DNA from: Ulva prolifera
Lineage: Eukaryota; Chlorophyta; Ulvophyceae; Ulvales; Ulvaceae
Direction: 5' to 3'
DNA: 64,000 nt
NCBI GenBank assembly: GCA_023078555.1
Contig: CM041200.1
Span: forward strand, 8,114,807 to 8,178,806
How positions within the stretch are numbered: the stretch's first letter is position 1; each line of letters begins with the position of its first letter. Shown here piece after piece: positions 8,959 to 21,900 of this stretch. The notes under the pieces are model-generated. The model made no database searches. It saw nothing but the letters and a program-made list of their open reading frames with translations, and was not told where the DNA came from. The position numbers were made by a program, and so were the translations under genes.

Positions 8959-11900
8959 GTGTCGTGCTGTGATGTTGGGATCTCGCTCAGACTCTAGCCA
9001 CCGCACTGAATATAGCAAATGACCTGGATCTAGCAGCGGCCATCCGAGGCTAGGAGTTGTGTGATCAGGCCAGGCGGCGCAAGCTGACGATCAGCCCCAG
9101 CCTGATCAACAAGCGCAGGGCTGTACGGCTGTAGTCCTGTCAACTTACATGCTGGCACGCATGCAGACTGCAGGGGCATGCATGCAGCCACTGCTCAAAT
9201 CGCCAACAGCCTAGCTGTTTGTCTACTCGGTGTGGCCTTGTGTTCGGCATGCATGTGAACCAGGGCCCCATTGGCCATCAACGCCGTATTCATTTATTCA
9301 TTTATTACGGTTGAGGTGAAGCCACCTTGTGGCAAATCGCCTCATGCACAAGCTCAACAACCAGGTCATACGAAACAGGGCAACATGAGTCAGCATATCT
9401 CACAGAGATACAGGGGCAGTCGGCATTCCGGGCGCTGACCTGGCGAGGTGGGGTGTGCACCGGGGGCATCATCTCGCGGACTGGCTGTGTCTAGCACGCG
9501 GTCCCGGCGTCTCCCAGCCTCCTGCACACACAGTCCTGTGTTGCGTCCAGCGCTGCTCAGGTGCTGCTGCCCGTGACTCGTAATAAAAGCCCACAGCAAG
9601 CGTTTGGCTATATTTCCGATGACGGGCTATTTAGCCGCTTACTTGCTGTACCTACGGAATTTAAAGTCGGAGAAGAAAATACAAATATCTGTGGGCTCCC
9701 CTCTAGCGTGCCTACGGTGCGGGCAGTGGATGAGTCCAGCTTAAGTAATTACTGCTCCTGTGAACCGCGTGAACCTGAGGCCTGGTGGCTTGTAGACCTG
9801 AGTGTGCACCTTCTCTCTCCACATCACAATGATACATCAAGATGATATGTGGGAGGATTCCCACATCGTCTCTGCCTTTCAGAGCCAGGCTGAAGACAGA
9901 ACAGTGACATGTCTGCAGAGATGCCCAGCAAGCGCTTACTGGCTGCCATGCAGCGAGGCATGATCTTTGTGGCTATATGATTACGCGCATTGGTCACCGC
10001 TGGCGTAAGGGCTGTGCACGCGGCTGTTTGCCTGTTGTTTGCGTCAGCTGGTGCTACATGGTGGTAGGACGGAGCTCCGGCGCTACATGGAGCTGTTGTC
10101 CCAGGCTGGGGACGTGCAGGCATGGACCCAACTGCAACATCTATGCACAAATATCCGACTGGGTGTAAAGGAAGACCTGTAGGATGTATAGGTTGTCGGC
10201 GGTCGCACCTCCGGTTGTGAATTCGTCGATGTGGCGCTGGTTGCCAGCGAGACGAGGACGTGACTTGGAGCCTGGAAGGCGCGACCGTACTCCTACACAT
10301 ACAGTCACAGCACTAAGCAAGCGTTGAGGCTACAGGCGAATCCGTCACGCAGGCTGTGAAGATGTGCGACAGATTCAAATTCACAACAAGCTCGTGATAC
10401 CAACGAAGGCAGTGGCCTTTGCTTTCAGAACATGCAGAAACATTCTCAAGCCTGGGCGGCGTTTGACGATGATGGCTTGCGTGTGCTGTGTGCATGTTCT
10501 CGTGGTCCGTGCCGTTGCTGCCGTGCTACCTGCCTCTCCAACTTTGCCCTTTTAACACACGTCGTGCTCGCGAACTCATTCGCCGGGCCACGACCAATTG
10601 ATCTTCCGACAACAGAGCGTACATGCATGCATATATAGAATATCGCAGCATAGCTTCGTGCAGCGGGTAAGAGGTGCGAATTGCAGTGCCTCCCACATCG
10701 ACGCAGCTGCGCAGAGGCGTCAAGAGTACACGCACCGCAGACCAAAGCGACCAAAAGGAGTGAACACAGCTCTTACAAGGTACTCGATGACTAAGGGCTA
10801 CCACACAATACTTTCGTGTGCGTGCATGAGCGTGCTGTCCCAAGTCGGGACTCAAACACAACATCGTGACGTCGATGACCCTTCGTGCCGGCCCCCGAGA
10901 AGGTCAGATATCTGTTCGAAGACGATGCATGGCAAAAGCTATCATCAATGCGCGTACTTCTTTGACGGTCGAGTTTGTAACATGTCAAAGCCACTAGCTC
11001 AATTCATCATGGTGACAGAAGCGATGTGCATGCGCAATTGATTGCAGCATCCCCGCATCCACAGATGTATCGTGAGAAAGCTGGGCGACTCCAATGGAGA
11101 CAGACTGCATCCACAAACTGATCTGCGGACAGTCATATCCATGTGGCGTTTTGTATTCGATGCCTTGAATGTGTACAGCCGAGGTCTGCCGGCACTGACA
11201 CTGACCTCGTAGCTATGGTGTTCAATCGTTTTCCACTGGACTCATTGTCGCAATAGGACTTGCCTGTTGAAAGCACGACTGATTTTGGTGCACGGCTGTG
11301 CCTGCTGCTATCCCCATGTGGCCACTGCTCGTTTCTGTCCGCTCGGACTTCGAAACAAATGGTATTGCCCTGTACAATTTGACCTGACGAGATAAAGGTA
11401 TACACAATTTCGTGGGGACAGACGCGCGGCAACAAGCGCTAAAAGACCATGGTGACAAGCCTCTTTCAGGCGAACGTGTTGTGCAGCTCACCTGCAGTAG
11501 CATCGCAGCATAGGTTCCTGCAACAGCAATCCCGAGGCAGAAAGCAGCCAGCCACGCCCTTCCAGTAGGCCATAACCTCATTTCTCCGGCCCTAGCTTCA
11601 AAAGCCGCTTCACTAGCTGGTCTGCGCGGCAGCTTGCCGCACAGCGGCCACAGCAGCCAAGCCGGCCAAAACGCTCCACATACCTCACCCGATGTCTCTC
11701 AGACGTATCTTCCTACTTCAAAAGACTGTGCACGTCGGCAAGGTCGACCACTTGCACGCAAGCGCTGCTAAACACCACAGCTCTTGCTCTGCATAGATTC
11801 CAGCGTAGGTTGATGAAGGACATCGATGGCCTGGTAATCTGAATTGAAGAGCTCAATGACAAATTGATCGTGGCCGGAGCGTGCAGACTTATGTAGCGTT

Positions 11901-13254
11901 GCCTCAAATGTACGGGCGTGTTTTTGCGTAACCGCTCAACTTTGAAACTTGCGGAAGCGCTGCAATCATGATCCGAAACAAATATTTGGAAAATCCGGTG
12001 CGTTTTCTCATAGTCTATGGCTCTTGAATAGTGGCGCAATGCGCTGATGGTTGACGCTCACAATATTTGCAACAGGCCTCCTCTGGCCTCGTTGATGACG
12101 CGCTGCTCTGAACTGCTGCAGCCGCGTGCATACAGCATGCATCTCCGTCATCACGTGTGTTCAGCCTGCTTATGCATCCTCTGCCCTGATCCGTTCACCA
12201 TCAAATTCGGTAACTCGAACATAGATCAACACCAGCAGACTGCTTTGGCACCATGCGGGTCCCTCCGGCTTGAACTCGCTGTGAGGCCACAACCTCACAT
12301 CGTACGCAAGCCCATTGCCTCCTTCGATAGGTCGGCGAATTGTCAAGCCCGCGCGCGGCCGCGATGCATCGCGATGGGACTGCGCATGCGCACACTAGGC
12401 ATGTCCTGGGACTGTGCACAGGTCCTAATGCGTCCGCACCACGGCCACGCTGAATGTGCACTTGGTAATGCGCACGGGCCATGCGGCATGGCTCATCCTC
12501 ATCAGAACTGCTCCTGAGCAGAAAGCTTTACATTGTAAGCATGCATACCTACCAACCAACATACATCGATGTCGATCGACATACATCTGCGCAATTTTGG
12601 AGACACAAACTTGCCAATGTACACTGTAGATTGCGCACCCAGCTAAGCCCAGCTGCACCGACGCCAAACTATCAAACAGGTGGAATTCAGCACATGAACG
12701 CATCAGCCTCAACCTCAAGACAGGGCAGCAGCGCCCTGACGGAGCCCTGCCATACACTGTGGCAAGAATCAATATCAATGTGGCAGCTGTGGTGAACTCA
12801 TGCGAGAATGTTCCTCAACTACTGCACTCATGCCCAAAATCCACAACCAATTCTCAGCAGGAACGCCAAGGCAGTCAGACGCCTGACTCATGACTCCACA
12901 TGTCACATGAGTCAGAATCATCTGCCATTCACAGGTGCACCAGTGGTGCAGTTGCTTGAGAGTTCCCATACGCCTGACACGGTGCCAGTCGCAGGAATGC
13001 CTCACAGAGTGCTACAAAAGCACCATCACACAAAAGCAATCAAGCAGCATATATGCATCTGCATGAGCCTCCTACTCTTCCAGCCCAGCAATGTAAGAGC
13101 CCACATGCTACAGTGGTCTCGCACTTCCCTCGCCCCCCCTCCCCTCAGGAAATTCAGAATGCGCGACAGGTACCTGACAAATGCCTCTCAGCAACATCGT
13201 GCTCCCGCCAATCCTAGCCCCCATCTGCATGTGACCACAAAGCCGCAGCCAAAA
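8959..13254. other. Gene-poor stretch
   Basis: No conserved domain was recognised on either strand over about 4.3 kb. Open frames are short, lack plausible neighbouring splice sites, and base composition falls below that of the neighbouring exons. One isolated candidate exon (11492-11581) is listed separately. Tandem ATTCATTTATT units lie at about 9287-9307. Confidence 0.4.
11492..11581 (-). other. Possible first exon encoding a signal peptide or anchor
   Basis: A 30-codon frame starts at an ATG (MRLWPTGRAW) and runs into a hydrophobic core LAAFCLGIAVAGTYAAMLLQ, ending exactly at CTGCAG|GTGAGC, a good donor. No downstream exon with family resemblance was found at lower coordinates, so this may be a fragment of an unrecognised secreted-protein gene or chance. 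Confidence 0.2.
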
Positions 13255-13596
13255 CTAAAGAAGCGACCGCGCGCGGTGGAACGCTGTGTGCGCACCGCAG
13301 CCACAACACTCGGCCGGGAGCACTCCCACCGCCGCGGCGCAAAAGGCCATGATGCACACTGCAGCAGCATGAGCCCACCGCCGCATGGGCAGCCGCAGGC
13401 ATGCGTGCGCCCCCGCACGCGGCTGTGGAGGTTGATGATGCCGTCCGCGGATTGTCCCGGCCTGGGCTTGTGGGACTGCGCCGGACTTCCATCGCAGCAC
13501 GTGAGCGCTCCCGGCTGGCGCACAGGGTGCCGCAGCAGCGGAGGCTACAGCTTGATCCGCAGCTACCAAAGCTGGCATGACTGCAAAGGAAGCCAT
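13255..13596 (-). CDS. Hypothetical 113-residue ORF
   Basis: ATG-started frame in a GC-rich island just downstream of the enoyl-CoA hydratase gene on the same strand. It is Ala-rich at the N-terminus and has a hydrophobic stretch (HAAAVCIMAFCAAAVGV) near residue 80. Overlapping frames on both strands are open over the same DNA, so coding status is doubtful. No family recognised. Confidence 0.15.
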   Translation of the reverse strand: MASFAVMPALVAADQAVASAAAAPCAPAGSAHVLRWKSGAVPQAQAGTIRGRHHQPPQPRAGAHACLRLPMRRWAHAAAVCIMAFCAAAVGVLPAECCGCGAHTAFHRARSLL

Positions 13597-13750
13597 CTGC
13601 CGCAGCTACAGGTGCTTGTAAGCGGGCTTACAGGCTTGCAAAGAAAACGGAGTGACCGCACGCTCGCGGCCAGCGTGGCGGCTATCGGTGCTTGCAGGCG
13701 GGTTTTCCTGTGCACGGCATATGGGCCGCACTCTCACGCCGGCGCGGCGG

Positions 13751-16700
13751 CTACCGGTGCTTGAAGGTGGGCTTGCGCGCCTCCAGGAAGGCTTCGAGGC
13801 CCTCGTGGGGGTCCTCAAGCGCGAACGACGTCCAGAACTCGCGTTTCTCGAGCATGAGGCCCTCCTCGAGCGGCATCTCGAAGCTCGCATTGATGACCTC
13901 CTTCGCCATCGCGACGACCGGCTCCGACAGCATCACGAGTTCCTGCGCCTTTTCAAACGCGAGCATCACGACCTCGCCCGCGGCGACGACGCGCGTGCAC
14001 AGGCCGTACCGCTTCGCCTCAAATGCATCCATCCTGCTCACATATGCACACTTTCGCGGGGGCGGTGAGCTGCATATCACGTGCGTACAGTTGTGATACG
14101 GTGCGGGTTTGAGTGTGAGTGATGATGGGAGTGACAACAACAGGGCAGGAGGCACGTCTGGGCTGCACACACGCTATCGCTGACTTGCTGAGGAGCCTGA
14201 GTGCAAGTCTGATGCGGGCCGACCGTATCAAGCTGCCCACCTTGAAAAGCGCAACAGGTGCGAAGCGGAGCACGAGACCAGCACATGAGATCTAGGCCAG
14301 GTATGAATTACGCTGCGGGGGAAGTGGTCCTTTCATTTCAATATGGTATTTTCATTCCCTGGAGCACCAGGAGGATCAACAACAGCGGGTCCAGCACGAC
14401 AGGTATGAATGCTGACTATACTGCGCAGGTGAGCGTTCATGGAGTCCACTTGTGCTCAATGAAGGCAAGTACATTTGGATGTGCTGGCCAAGTTCTAATC
14501 GGATGATCCTCTGAACATACGAACCCCGTGCGGTGTGTATGGTGCGGCACCCTGCCGTGCGCCCTGCTGTGCGCTGTGGGACCCGATTTGTAGGCCACGC
14601 TTACTGCTTAATGGCTGTGGTTTGATCGATGGGGCTGCTTCTGAAATGCAAACTTTTTTCAGCTAGGGGCTGGGAGCTCCGGCGGGTGTGCAATGAAGGT
14701 TCAGACTTGACCGGGTGACGGAAGGTGTACAAGCTTTGCAAGAGTGAAGCAGAGCAGTGATCATGCTGGAAGATTTATGCAAGAAAAGAGTGTATACAGC
14801 ACAAAGCGCAAGACACAGCGAGTGGCCATGTTCATTGTATGTGTGACGGTCTGCGTTGACAACTGGCAGGCTAAGAAGAGTCTGTGTCAAGATTTACAGG
14901 CATGCAGAGCTCCAGCCGGGTGTCCATGAGAATATAGAATGCAAGGGCGTCCTCATCAGGATACAGCGTCAGTAGGCTGTGCAGGCCATACACTGCAGAC
15001 AGATCCCACAAGCCACGAGACAGGGGAAGCGCCATCCCAGTATGGAAATGATCGGATGTGTAAGGAGCATGCTTGGTATGAGGGAGCGCACGATTCACCC
15101 AAGAGGATCATCTCCATGGCTCGTGCCTTGCCAACCCTTCTGGTCAGGCGCTGGGTCCCTCCGCCGCCTGGAATCAGCCCTACCTTGATGTCGGGCAGGG
15201 CAAAGGTGGATTGCTGCGAGGCATACACGATGTCGCAGGCCATGGCGATCTCCAGGCCGCCACCAAGACACTCTCCGTCCACTGCTGCGATCAGTGGCTT
15301 CCTGATCGACATGACTTCCTGCCAGAACTCCAGCAGCCGTGCACGCTGAGCCTGCACAAGATGGGGGCGTTGTCAGCCTCATGGCAGGCGACATGTATCA
15401 CTGTGAGCGACCGTACGTGATCAGCTCCCAGCTCATGAGGATGTGCTTGTATTGAATGTCGATTGTCGATTATACTGGCAGTTTGAATCGATCTCAGCAT
15501 GTCTGAGGAGGAAACTCACAGAGACGAGGTGCACACATGCTCATAGACAGCAGAGGAGTCGATGTTGATGATGTGGGGACGTTGGAGGTGTCTGAAGACA
15601 TGACCGAGCATCAGCGGTGCGGAAGAGATGACAGCATGTGATGGGGCTGTGTGCCTGTGGCACTGGGGTGCAATGTACTGTGTTGCGCTGTGTTGTCAGG
15701 GGCTAGCACAGCCAGAGCTCTGCATGTGGCGCGTCGGTGTAAGAGCATCCTCGACATTGCAGTGAGGAAGAGGTTAGGCAGGCGGCGGGAATTCTCATTG
15801 ACAATCTTGACATAGTCCCTGTACTGTAGCTTGCATGCTGTCCGCTGCCAGTGAATTAATGGGCAGACGACAAGAAAACAGACCTTGGCATGCCAAACAC
15901 CCGAGCACACATGATATGAGGTGACCTGTGCATGATGTGTCTGATGAAACGGTGTCCCGATAACATGACTGGCTCAGCTGCTGCAGTACATAGCCTGGTA
16001 CAGCAACAGCTGGGTGGAACTCTCAACAATAAAGACAGCCGAGATCCGAGAACAGATAAGGCGCACTTCACCATATGTCTTCACAAGAGAGAGTTCTTTC
16101 ATATCAGCACCGACGGAGAAGACACCATCGGTGCCAGTCAGGATGATAGCTTTGATCTTCTCATCGTTGTCACACTCCTTCATCTGCCGAAGTATTTCTT
16201 TCATGAGCTGCATGACATCATGTCCGTCCATTCGAGCACACAAGCGTATCACTGTCAACTCAAACGCCGAACGTTGCACCGTGGGGGTTGACTTCTTCGT
16301 GCTATGCTGAACAGGCAAATGTTCGATGCGTGACATGCTACGGAAACACCATCGGGACAACATTACGGAGATGTTGTTCCGATGGCGAGCCGAATGGTGG
16401 GCCGAAAAATATGACACAATCGCCACACCTCCTCGTTCAGTGCGTTGCCGGAGGCCGATCTGTTCATCGTCAAGCAAGCCGCTCCCATCTTCCTGTGCTG
16501 GACCACAGGATCGGCATTATTCTCCAACATTGCTATCCTTTCCTCATCGAACTCTGTTGAGCAAGTTGTAATGCTCGTATTAAAGCTGTGCCGCTGCGCG
16601 TCAAGCTGCTGCAGTCGAGATGGGACTATCGCGGACTTCCGGATGGCCAGCTTGGACTCTACAGCTGCCGTTAGGTCTACGCCCACACTGGCGTGAACTA

Positions 16701-16761
16701 GCGATCGCAGGCACGGAAGTAGCGCCCCAGATGCAAAGTATGAAGCTCGTTGTAGAATCAT
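13751..16761 (-). CDS. Enoyl-CoA hydratase/isomerase (crotonase fold), probably mitochondrial
   Basis: Hydrates trans-2-enoyl-CoA in beta-oxidation or branched-chain amino acid breakdown. Four exons join with matching phases: 16429-16761, 16067-16207, 15092-15351 and 13751-14033, giving 338 residues. The start at 16761 gives an Arg/Ser/Ala-rich N-terminus (MILQRASYFASGALLP) typical of a mitochondrial transit peptide. Core features in order are NALNEE, then KIKAIILTG and SVGADMKELS (oxyanion-hole strand, family SAGADLKE), KPLIAAVDGECLGGGLEIAM with the first catalytic-type Glu in GGGLE, ACDIVYAS, LPDIKVGLIPGGGGTQRL, and a C-terminus EGLEAFLEARKPTFKHR. The second catalytic Glu of classical hydratases (PEI before the G-IPG loop) is Asp here (PDI). 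Donors are GTGTGG, GTGCGC and GTGCGC; acceptors are GCAG. Exact substrate unknown; an AUH- or ECHS-like member is equally possible. Confidence 0.9.
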
Positions 16762-18998
16762 GTGGTCGCGACGGTCTACATCTCGTGTCAACTGAACTGT
16801 GTCACCATTCCGACAGCATCAACCCTCACGCTCAACGAATAAGTTTCTGCGCAGTACAATCACTATTTGGCAGCACAGTCTGTGACTAGTGTCTCGTGAT
16901 AGCTGATTAGTTGTGTCCACAGCAGCTCCAGTAGATCACAATCACACTCAAACGAACGCTGTTCGAGCTATACGCGGCAAATGCTGCACTAAAGCGGAAC
17001 ATCCTACAGAAGTAGGTGGTAGAAGGCCTGCAGAAGCTATTATTGTGGAACCAAATGCACTGCTGTCCGGGCGGGGCTCCTATCGCGCCCTGTGGACTGA
17101 CGCTTATGCATGTCAAGACGCACCACGGTCGCTGTCAGGTACCACTGAGCGGCTGGGCTTCACATGCGCAATTGAAAGGGCGTACGAAGATGTTCTGCTA
17201 CAGGTAGATGCGGGCACGTCAAAAGTTGCTTCCCAGACGATAGACTGTGGTCGCGAGGCTGCAAAGCGTCATTCGCTGCACCACGACGGAGCTTGTAATG
17301 GCACACATGCTAAACAGTTAGGAAGGACGTCGTGAAATAGACATGCGAACAATTTCTGGCTGGATAATTTGGTGATTGAGGGAGAGCCTTGCCTTCGACC
17401 TGCCTGGTCTCACAAGCGACGGTGCTGGCCTTGCCGCGTGTGCAGCTCCGTCTCGACTGCACAAGAACTGGTTTGCAGCGACAGTCGCCCGAGCAAGTAA
17501 CTTTGAGTTACATTTGTCCTGAAGCACGTCGCAGGGGTGCATGGTCTGGCCGTTTCTGGATGGGCTCCAGGTGTTGAAAGTGCAGTAGACATACCACTGG
17601 TTGCCACGCCTGCACCTAACGATTTTACAGAACTCGGAATGCGACTGTCGCCCGATGATCTACCGTTGCACTGGATCATCGCTGAATATGCTATTGGCCA
17701 CACCCAGCCCTTTACTCTCGCTCCTGTCAGCCGTGTAAGCTGTACAGTGTGCTGGCGATCATTCGTCAACAGATCTAGAAGCGATTAACCTCTGCCAACC
17801 TGCAACTCCGCTGAGGCCTATTGTGCCACGACAATCGTCCATGCAATGCTGTGCTTTGAGTTTGCATTTGGGTCAGGACATCGGGACTCATGGTGGAGGG
17901 GGCCAGGGCCACATCTACCAGTCCCAGCTGCTCGCAAGATACATGGGTGGGGCAATCTACCTTGAGCTGGTGTGGGTGTTGGGCTGAATGAGTAGATCTG
18001 GACGGATCTTTGAATTGCTGCTTTTTATGCACTGCTTGAAAGGTCGTTTGGTGCACTGCCATGCAATGGCTCGAGTCCTCATAATGGGTGACTAGCCAGT
18101 TGTGCATGTCTACATCTGGTGTTTGTACAATCCCCGCGCTGCTAACATTGGCAGTGATGCTGGCCATACAAGACACGTGTATCACAAAAACCACGATGAC
18201 TGGCAGTCATGCTCCATGGTACGTGCTGCAGCCCTGATAAGCGGCAACCACCTCAGCTTCTGCCACACCTCATACATCCGCAAGCATGCAGAGACTGCTG
18301 ATCCCATCACAGCGCATCCGTATGCTGTAGGCCAAATTGAGACACTGTGATATGCATCCGAGGCAGTGCTCAAGTTGCGGCCCACGTTGAAGTGTTTATA
18401 CTCAAGCATGCATCAGCCGGCAGCCGGTGATGCCATGCATTGCATGAACATTCTGGAACCAGACCTGGCTAGGCCCGGATACTACTGCAGGATATGCAAA
18501 GGCAGCCACGGTATGGTGGGCATGTGGCGAAGCGGCATGTTTTGCAGCGGTGAAGTGACAATGTGGACCGTGGCAAGATGGCACGTGGCCATGCTGCATT
18601 GAAGCTTAGATGTCTGCAGTGAAGAGGCATTATATTGATAGGGATAGGCCTGAGTCGGCGCCAGGCAGAGTCACCTGTGTATTCTGGATACATTCAGCCT
18701 ATTTCAAATCACCTGGCACACTGTGCAATACTCAAACCGAAGGTAAACCACCCCGGCTGCACAGACCATCACCAGCAGGTGCCTGCAAGTACACAACCAC
18801 ATATCTTCCCCTCTCACGCAGCCACACACCTGCCACCACACAAAATCGCACCAACACCCACATCCTTTCAGTCACATCCGCGCCGTTGGGCACCACCCAC
18901 CGGGCGCGGATCAGCCAGCCAGAAATCACCGCTACCGCAATCAGCAGCACCCCGCACCAGCATCTCGCAAGTTGTGAGTCACAACAGCTTGCAGCAGC
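16762..18998. other. No gene recognised
   Basis: Region between the enoyl-CoA hydratase start and the copper-ATPase stop codon. Open frames on both strands are short, without conserved motifs. It should hold the hydratase promoter and the ATPase 3' flank; no defined element is visible beyond several GCATGCA palindromes. Confidence 0.4.
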
Positions 18999-21900
18999 CT
19001 ACGCGTCCGCGGACTTCAGGCCAGGCACCACCACGGCGTCAGGCCCCTCGGCGCCGCATGCAGCCGCCCCCCCGGCACTCTCGACCGTCACGAGCGACGG
19101 CCGCGTGCCCTCCCGCCGCAGCAGCAGGCTGTTGCCCATCACCGCCAGCGACGACACGCCCATGAGCGCCCCGGACATCGACGGCGTGAGCATCAGGCCG
19201 AACTGCGGCAGCAGCGCCCCCGCAGCCACCGGCACGCCGACGAAGTTGTACCCGAAGGCCCACACCAGGTTCTCCCGGATCTTCTGTAGAGTCGCGCTCG
19301 ATAGCCCAAACGCGTCCACGACCTGCGTCGGGCAGTCCCGCAGCAGAATCACGTCCGCGATGTCCCCGGCGGCCTGCATGCATGCATGTGTGTCATGCAT
19401 TGGCATCCCACGGCGACATGGCAAAAGACCACGGCACGAGTGCACAGGCCGGCGTGTCACCTGCCTCCGGGCCGCTGAACTATTTTGGGAATGCAGGTGG
19501 GCAGCAGGACCGCTGTCCAGAATGTCAAACACATCCGAAATATCCAAAGGCACACTGAACTCCTGCATGTCCCTCCACTGAGCCTAGCAGCAGTGCAAGC
19601 AGCGATGGCCGCGAGGGGAACGAGCGGAGGAGCTGCAGAGTTGCGACAGGCTGTATTCCAACCACAGTCATACTGCAATGTGCAACATGGTGCGGCGGTG
19701 ATGCCGACATGTGCGAGTCTCCAGGGGGTGAACTCCCCTCATATGGATCAGATGCTGCCACCTCAGGCAGTGCAGTCAGGGGCACCACCATTGGATGCTA
19801 CGCCGTCAATCGTGAGGCGAGTTGTGATGTTCTATCATTCCACACAGAAGCAAAGCGGCTGGGTGTGCAACAGCTGAGCCGGCCACGCACCTGCACGCCG
19901 CCGCCCATGGCAATCCCGACATCTGCCGCCGCTAGCGCCGACGCATCATTGATACCGTCCCCGACCATCGCCACCTGCGCGCCACCCTCCCGCAGCTCCT
20001 CCACCTTGCCGAGCTTGCCCTCTGGCCGCACCCCCGCAAACACGTCGGCCTCCGGCAGCCCAAGGGCCTTGCCGACCGCGAGCGCCGCGGCGGGCGCATC
20101 CCCGGTGAGCATGATCGTGCGCATGCCCCGCTCGCGCAGCGCCGCGAGCGCCTCGCGCGCCCCCGGGCGGATGCTGTCGACGAGGTCGATGTGGCCACAG
20201 GTGGCGCCGTCGACGGCGACATAGACGCGGGTGACGCCGGCGGCCGGGGTCGCGTCGTGGAGCGAGTCGCCGTGCGCCGCGGCGGCGCCGTTCGCGGCGA
20301 GCCACTCTGGCGTCCCGACGGTGACACGCCGCTTGCCGACGACGCCGGTGATGCCGGACCCTGGCTCCTGCAGGCGCCGTGGCAGGTCAGCGCCGATGAA
20401 TGTTTTTGAACACATACAGCACACGCGCCGTCCGGGAGTGCATTATACATGTGCCTACGGACACGCTCGTATGGCATGGCAGTCGTGCACTGCTGACATA
20501 AACGTAACATTCCGTCACCCCTTTGCAAAGCACCATGCCCTCACACACTCCTTCCTGGCTCAAGCCCCAGGGCATAAGTTCGTCGAGTCTCGCACATCAT
20601 GGCGCCGCAATCCCCACGACACAGCGCACATGTCGCTACCGCTTCTGATTTGGTTGGTTCAGGACCTCGGACCTCCAGCTAGACTCTGTAAATCTGCGCA
20701 GATCACAGCACACCGCACGAACTGTCGCACCTGCACGAGCGTGCCGTCTTCAACGTCCAGCGGCGCGAGGCCACGTGCGGTGCGCTCCCCGGAGACCGCC
20801 TTTGCGAGCGGGTGCATTGAACCGTCCTCCACGGCCGCCGCCAGCTGTAGCAGCTCAGCCTCCTCCAGCGTACCGCCGGCACCGGCGCGGGCGGGTGTGA
20901 GCGTGATGCCCGCCACCACCGGCCGCCCCTCCGTCAGCGTGCCCGTCTTGTCAAACACGACCGTGTCGATCGCCGTCATGCGCTCGAGGACGTCGCCGCC
21001 GCGCACCAGCAGCCCGCGCTTCGCGGCCGCGCTCGTGCCGACGAGCACCGCCGTCGGGGTCGCGAGGCCGAGCGCGCACGGGCACGCGACGACGAGCACG
21101 TTGCACGCGAGCTGCAGCGGCAACAGCAGCCGCGCGGCGCCGCCGGCGCTCGCGGCGGTCGCGTACGACGACCCCGCGTGCGCGGCGGCCGCCGCGGCCT
21201 CGACGGCGTGCGGGAATAGCGACAGCCCCGCCGTCGCCCAGAAGGCAAACGTCGCAGCCGAGAGGCCCATGACGGCGAACGCGAACTTCCCGGCGACGGC
21301 GTCCGCGGTGCGCTGCACGGGGGCGGTGCGCGCCTGGGCACCCTCGACGGCACGCACGATGTCGGCGATCACGGTCTCACCGCCGGATGCCTCGCTGCGA
21401 ACCGTGATCACGCCTGCATGAAGAAGTTCAGTCAAGATCCATGGCCACTTGCATATGGTTGGGGGGGGGGGGGGGGGGATGATTTCTTCCCGTACATGAT
21501 GGGATGCAGGATGTGTCAGCGGGGCCTTGACGCCGGCCACAGTCATCGGAAGATCGTGGAGCAGTGACTGGATCATGTGTACCTCCAAGAGTGCACTGGT
21601 GGCGAATGCCAGGCATGTGCTCCAGGTCGAGCGGAAGCGGGAACACGCACACGGCAGCGCTTCCAGCTGGCCAACACCATGACAGGGCCCGGTCCCTCTT
21701 CTAGCCACCAGGCACTGGGCAACCGCTCGCACTGCTGCTGCGCCCGGCCCCGTGGGCCCGTCTCACAGCCCTCACACGCAGTGCGTGCGCAGTGCAATCA
21801 CCCGTCTCACTCTGCAGCCAGGTCACAACATGCCACGCCGCAGAGGATTGACACCCACACAGCCTTCCAACGCACCAATGGCTGCGAGGGTTTCTGCTGC

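Noticed and set aside
20231-21421. 396-codon + strand ORF, Ser/Thr/Ala-rich
   Set aside because: Antisense shadow of HMA8 exon 5 (CPC and DKTGT motifs on the minus strand) in GC-rich DNA.
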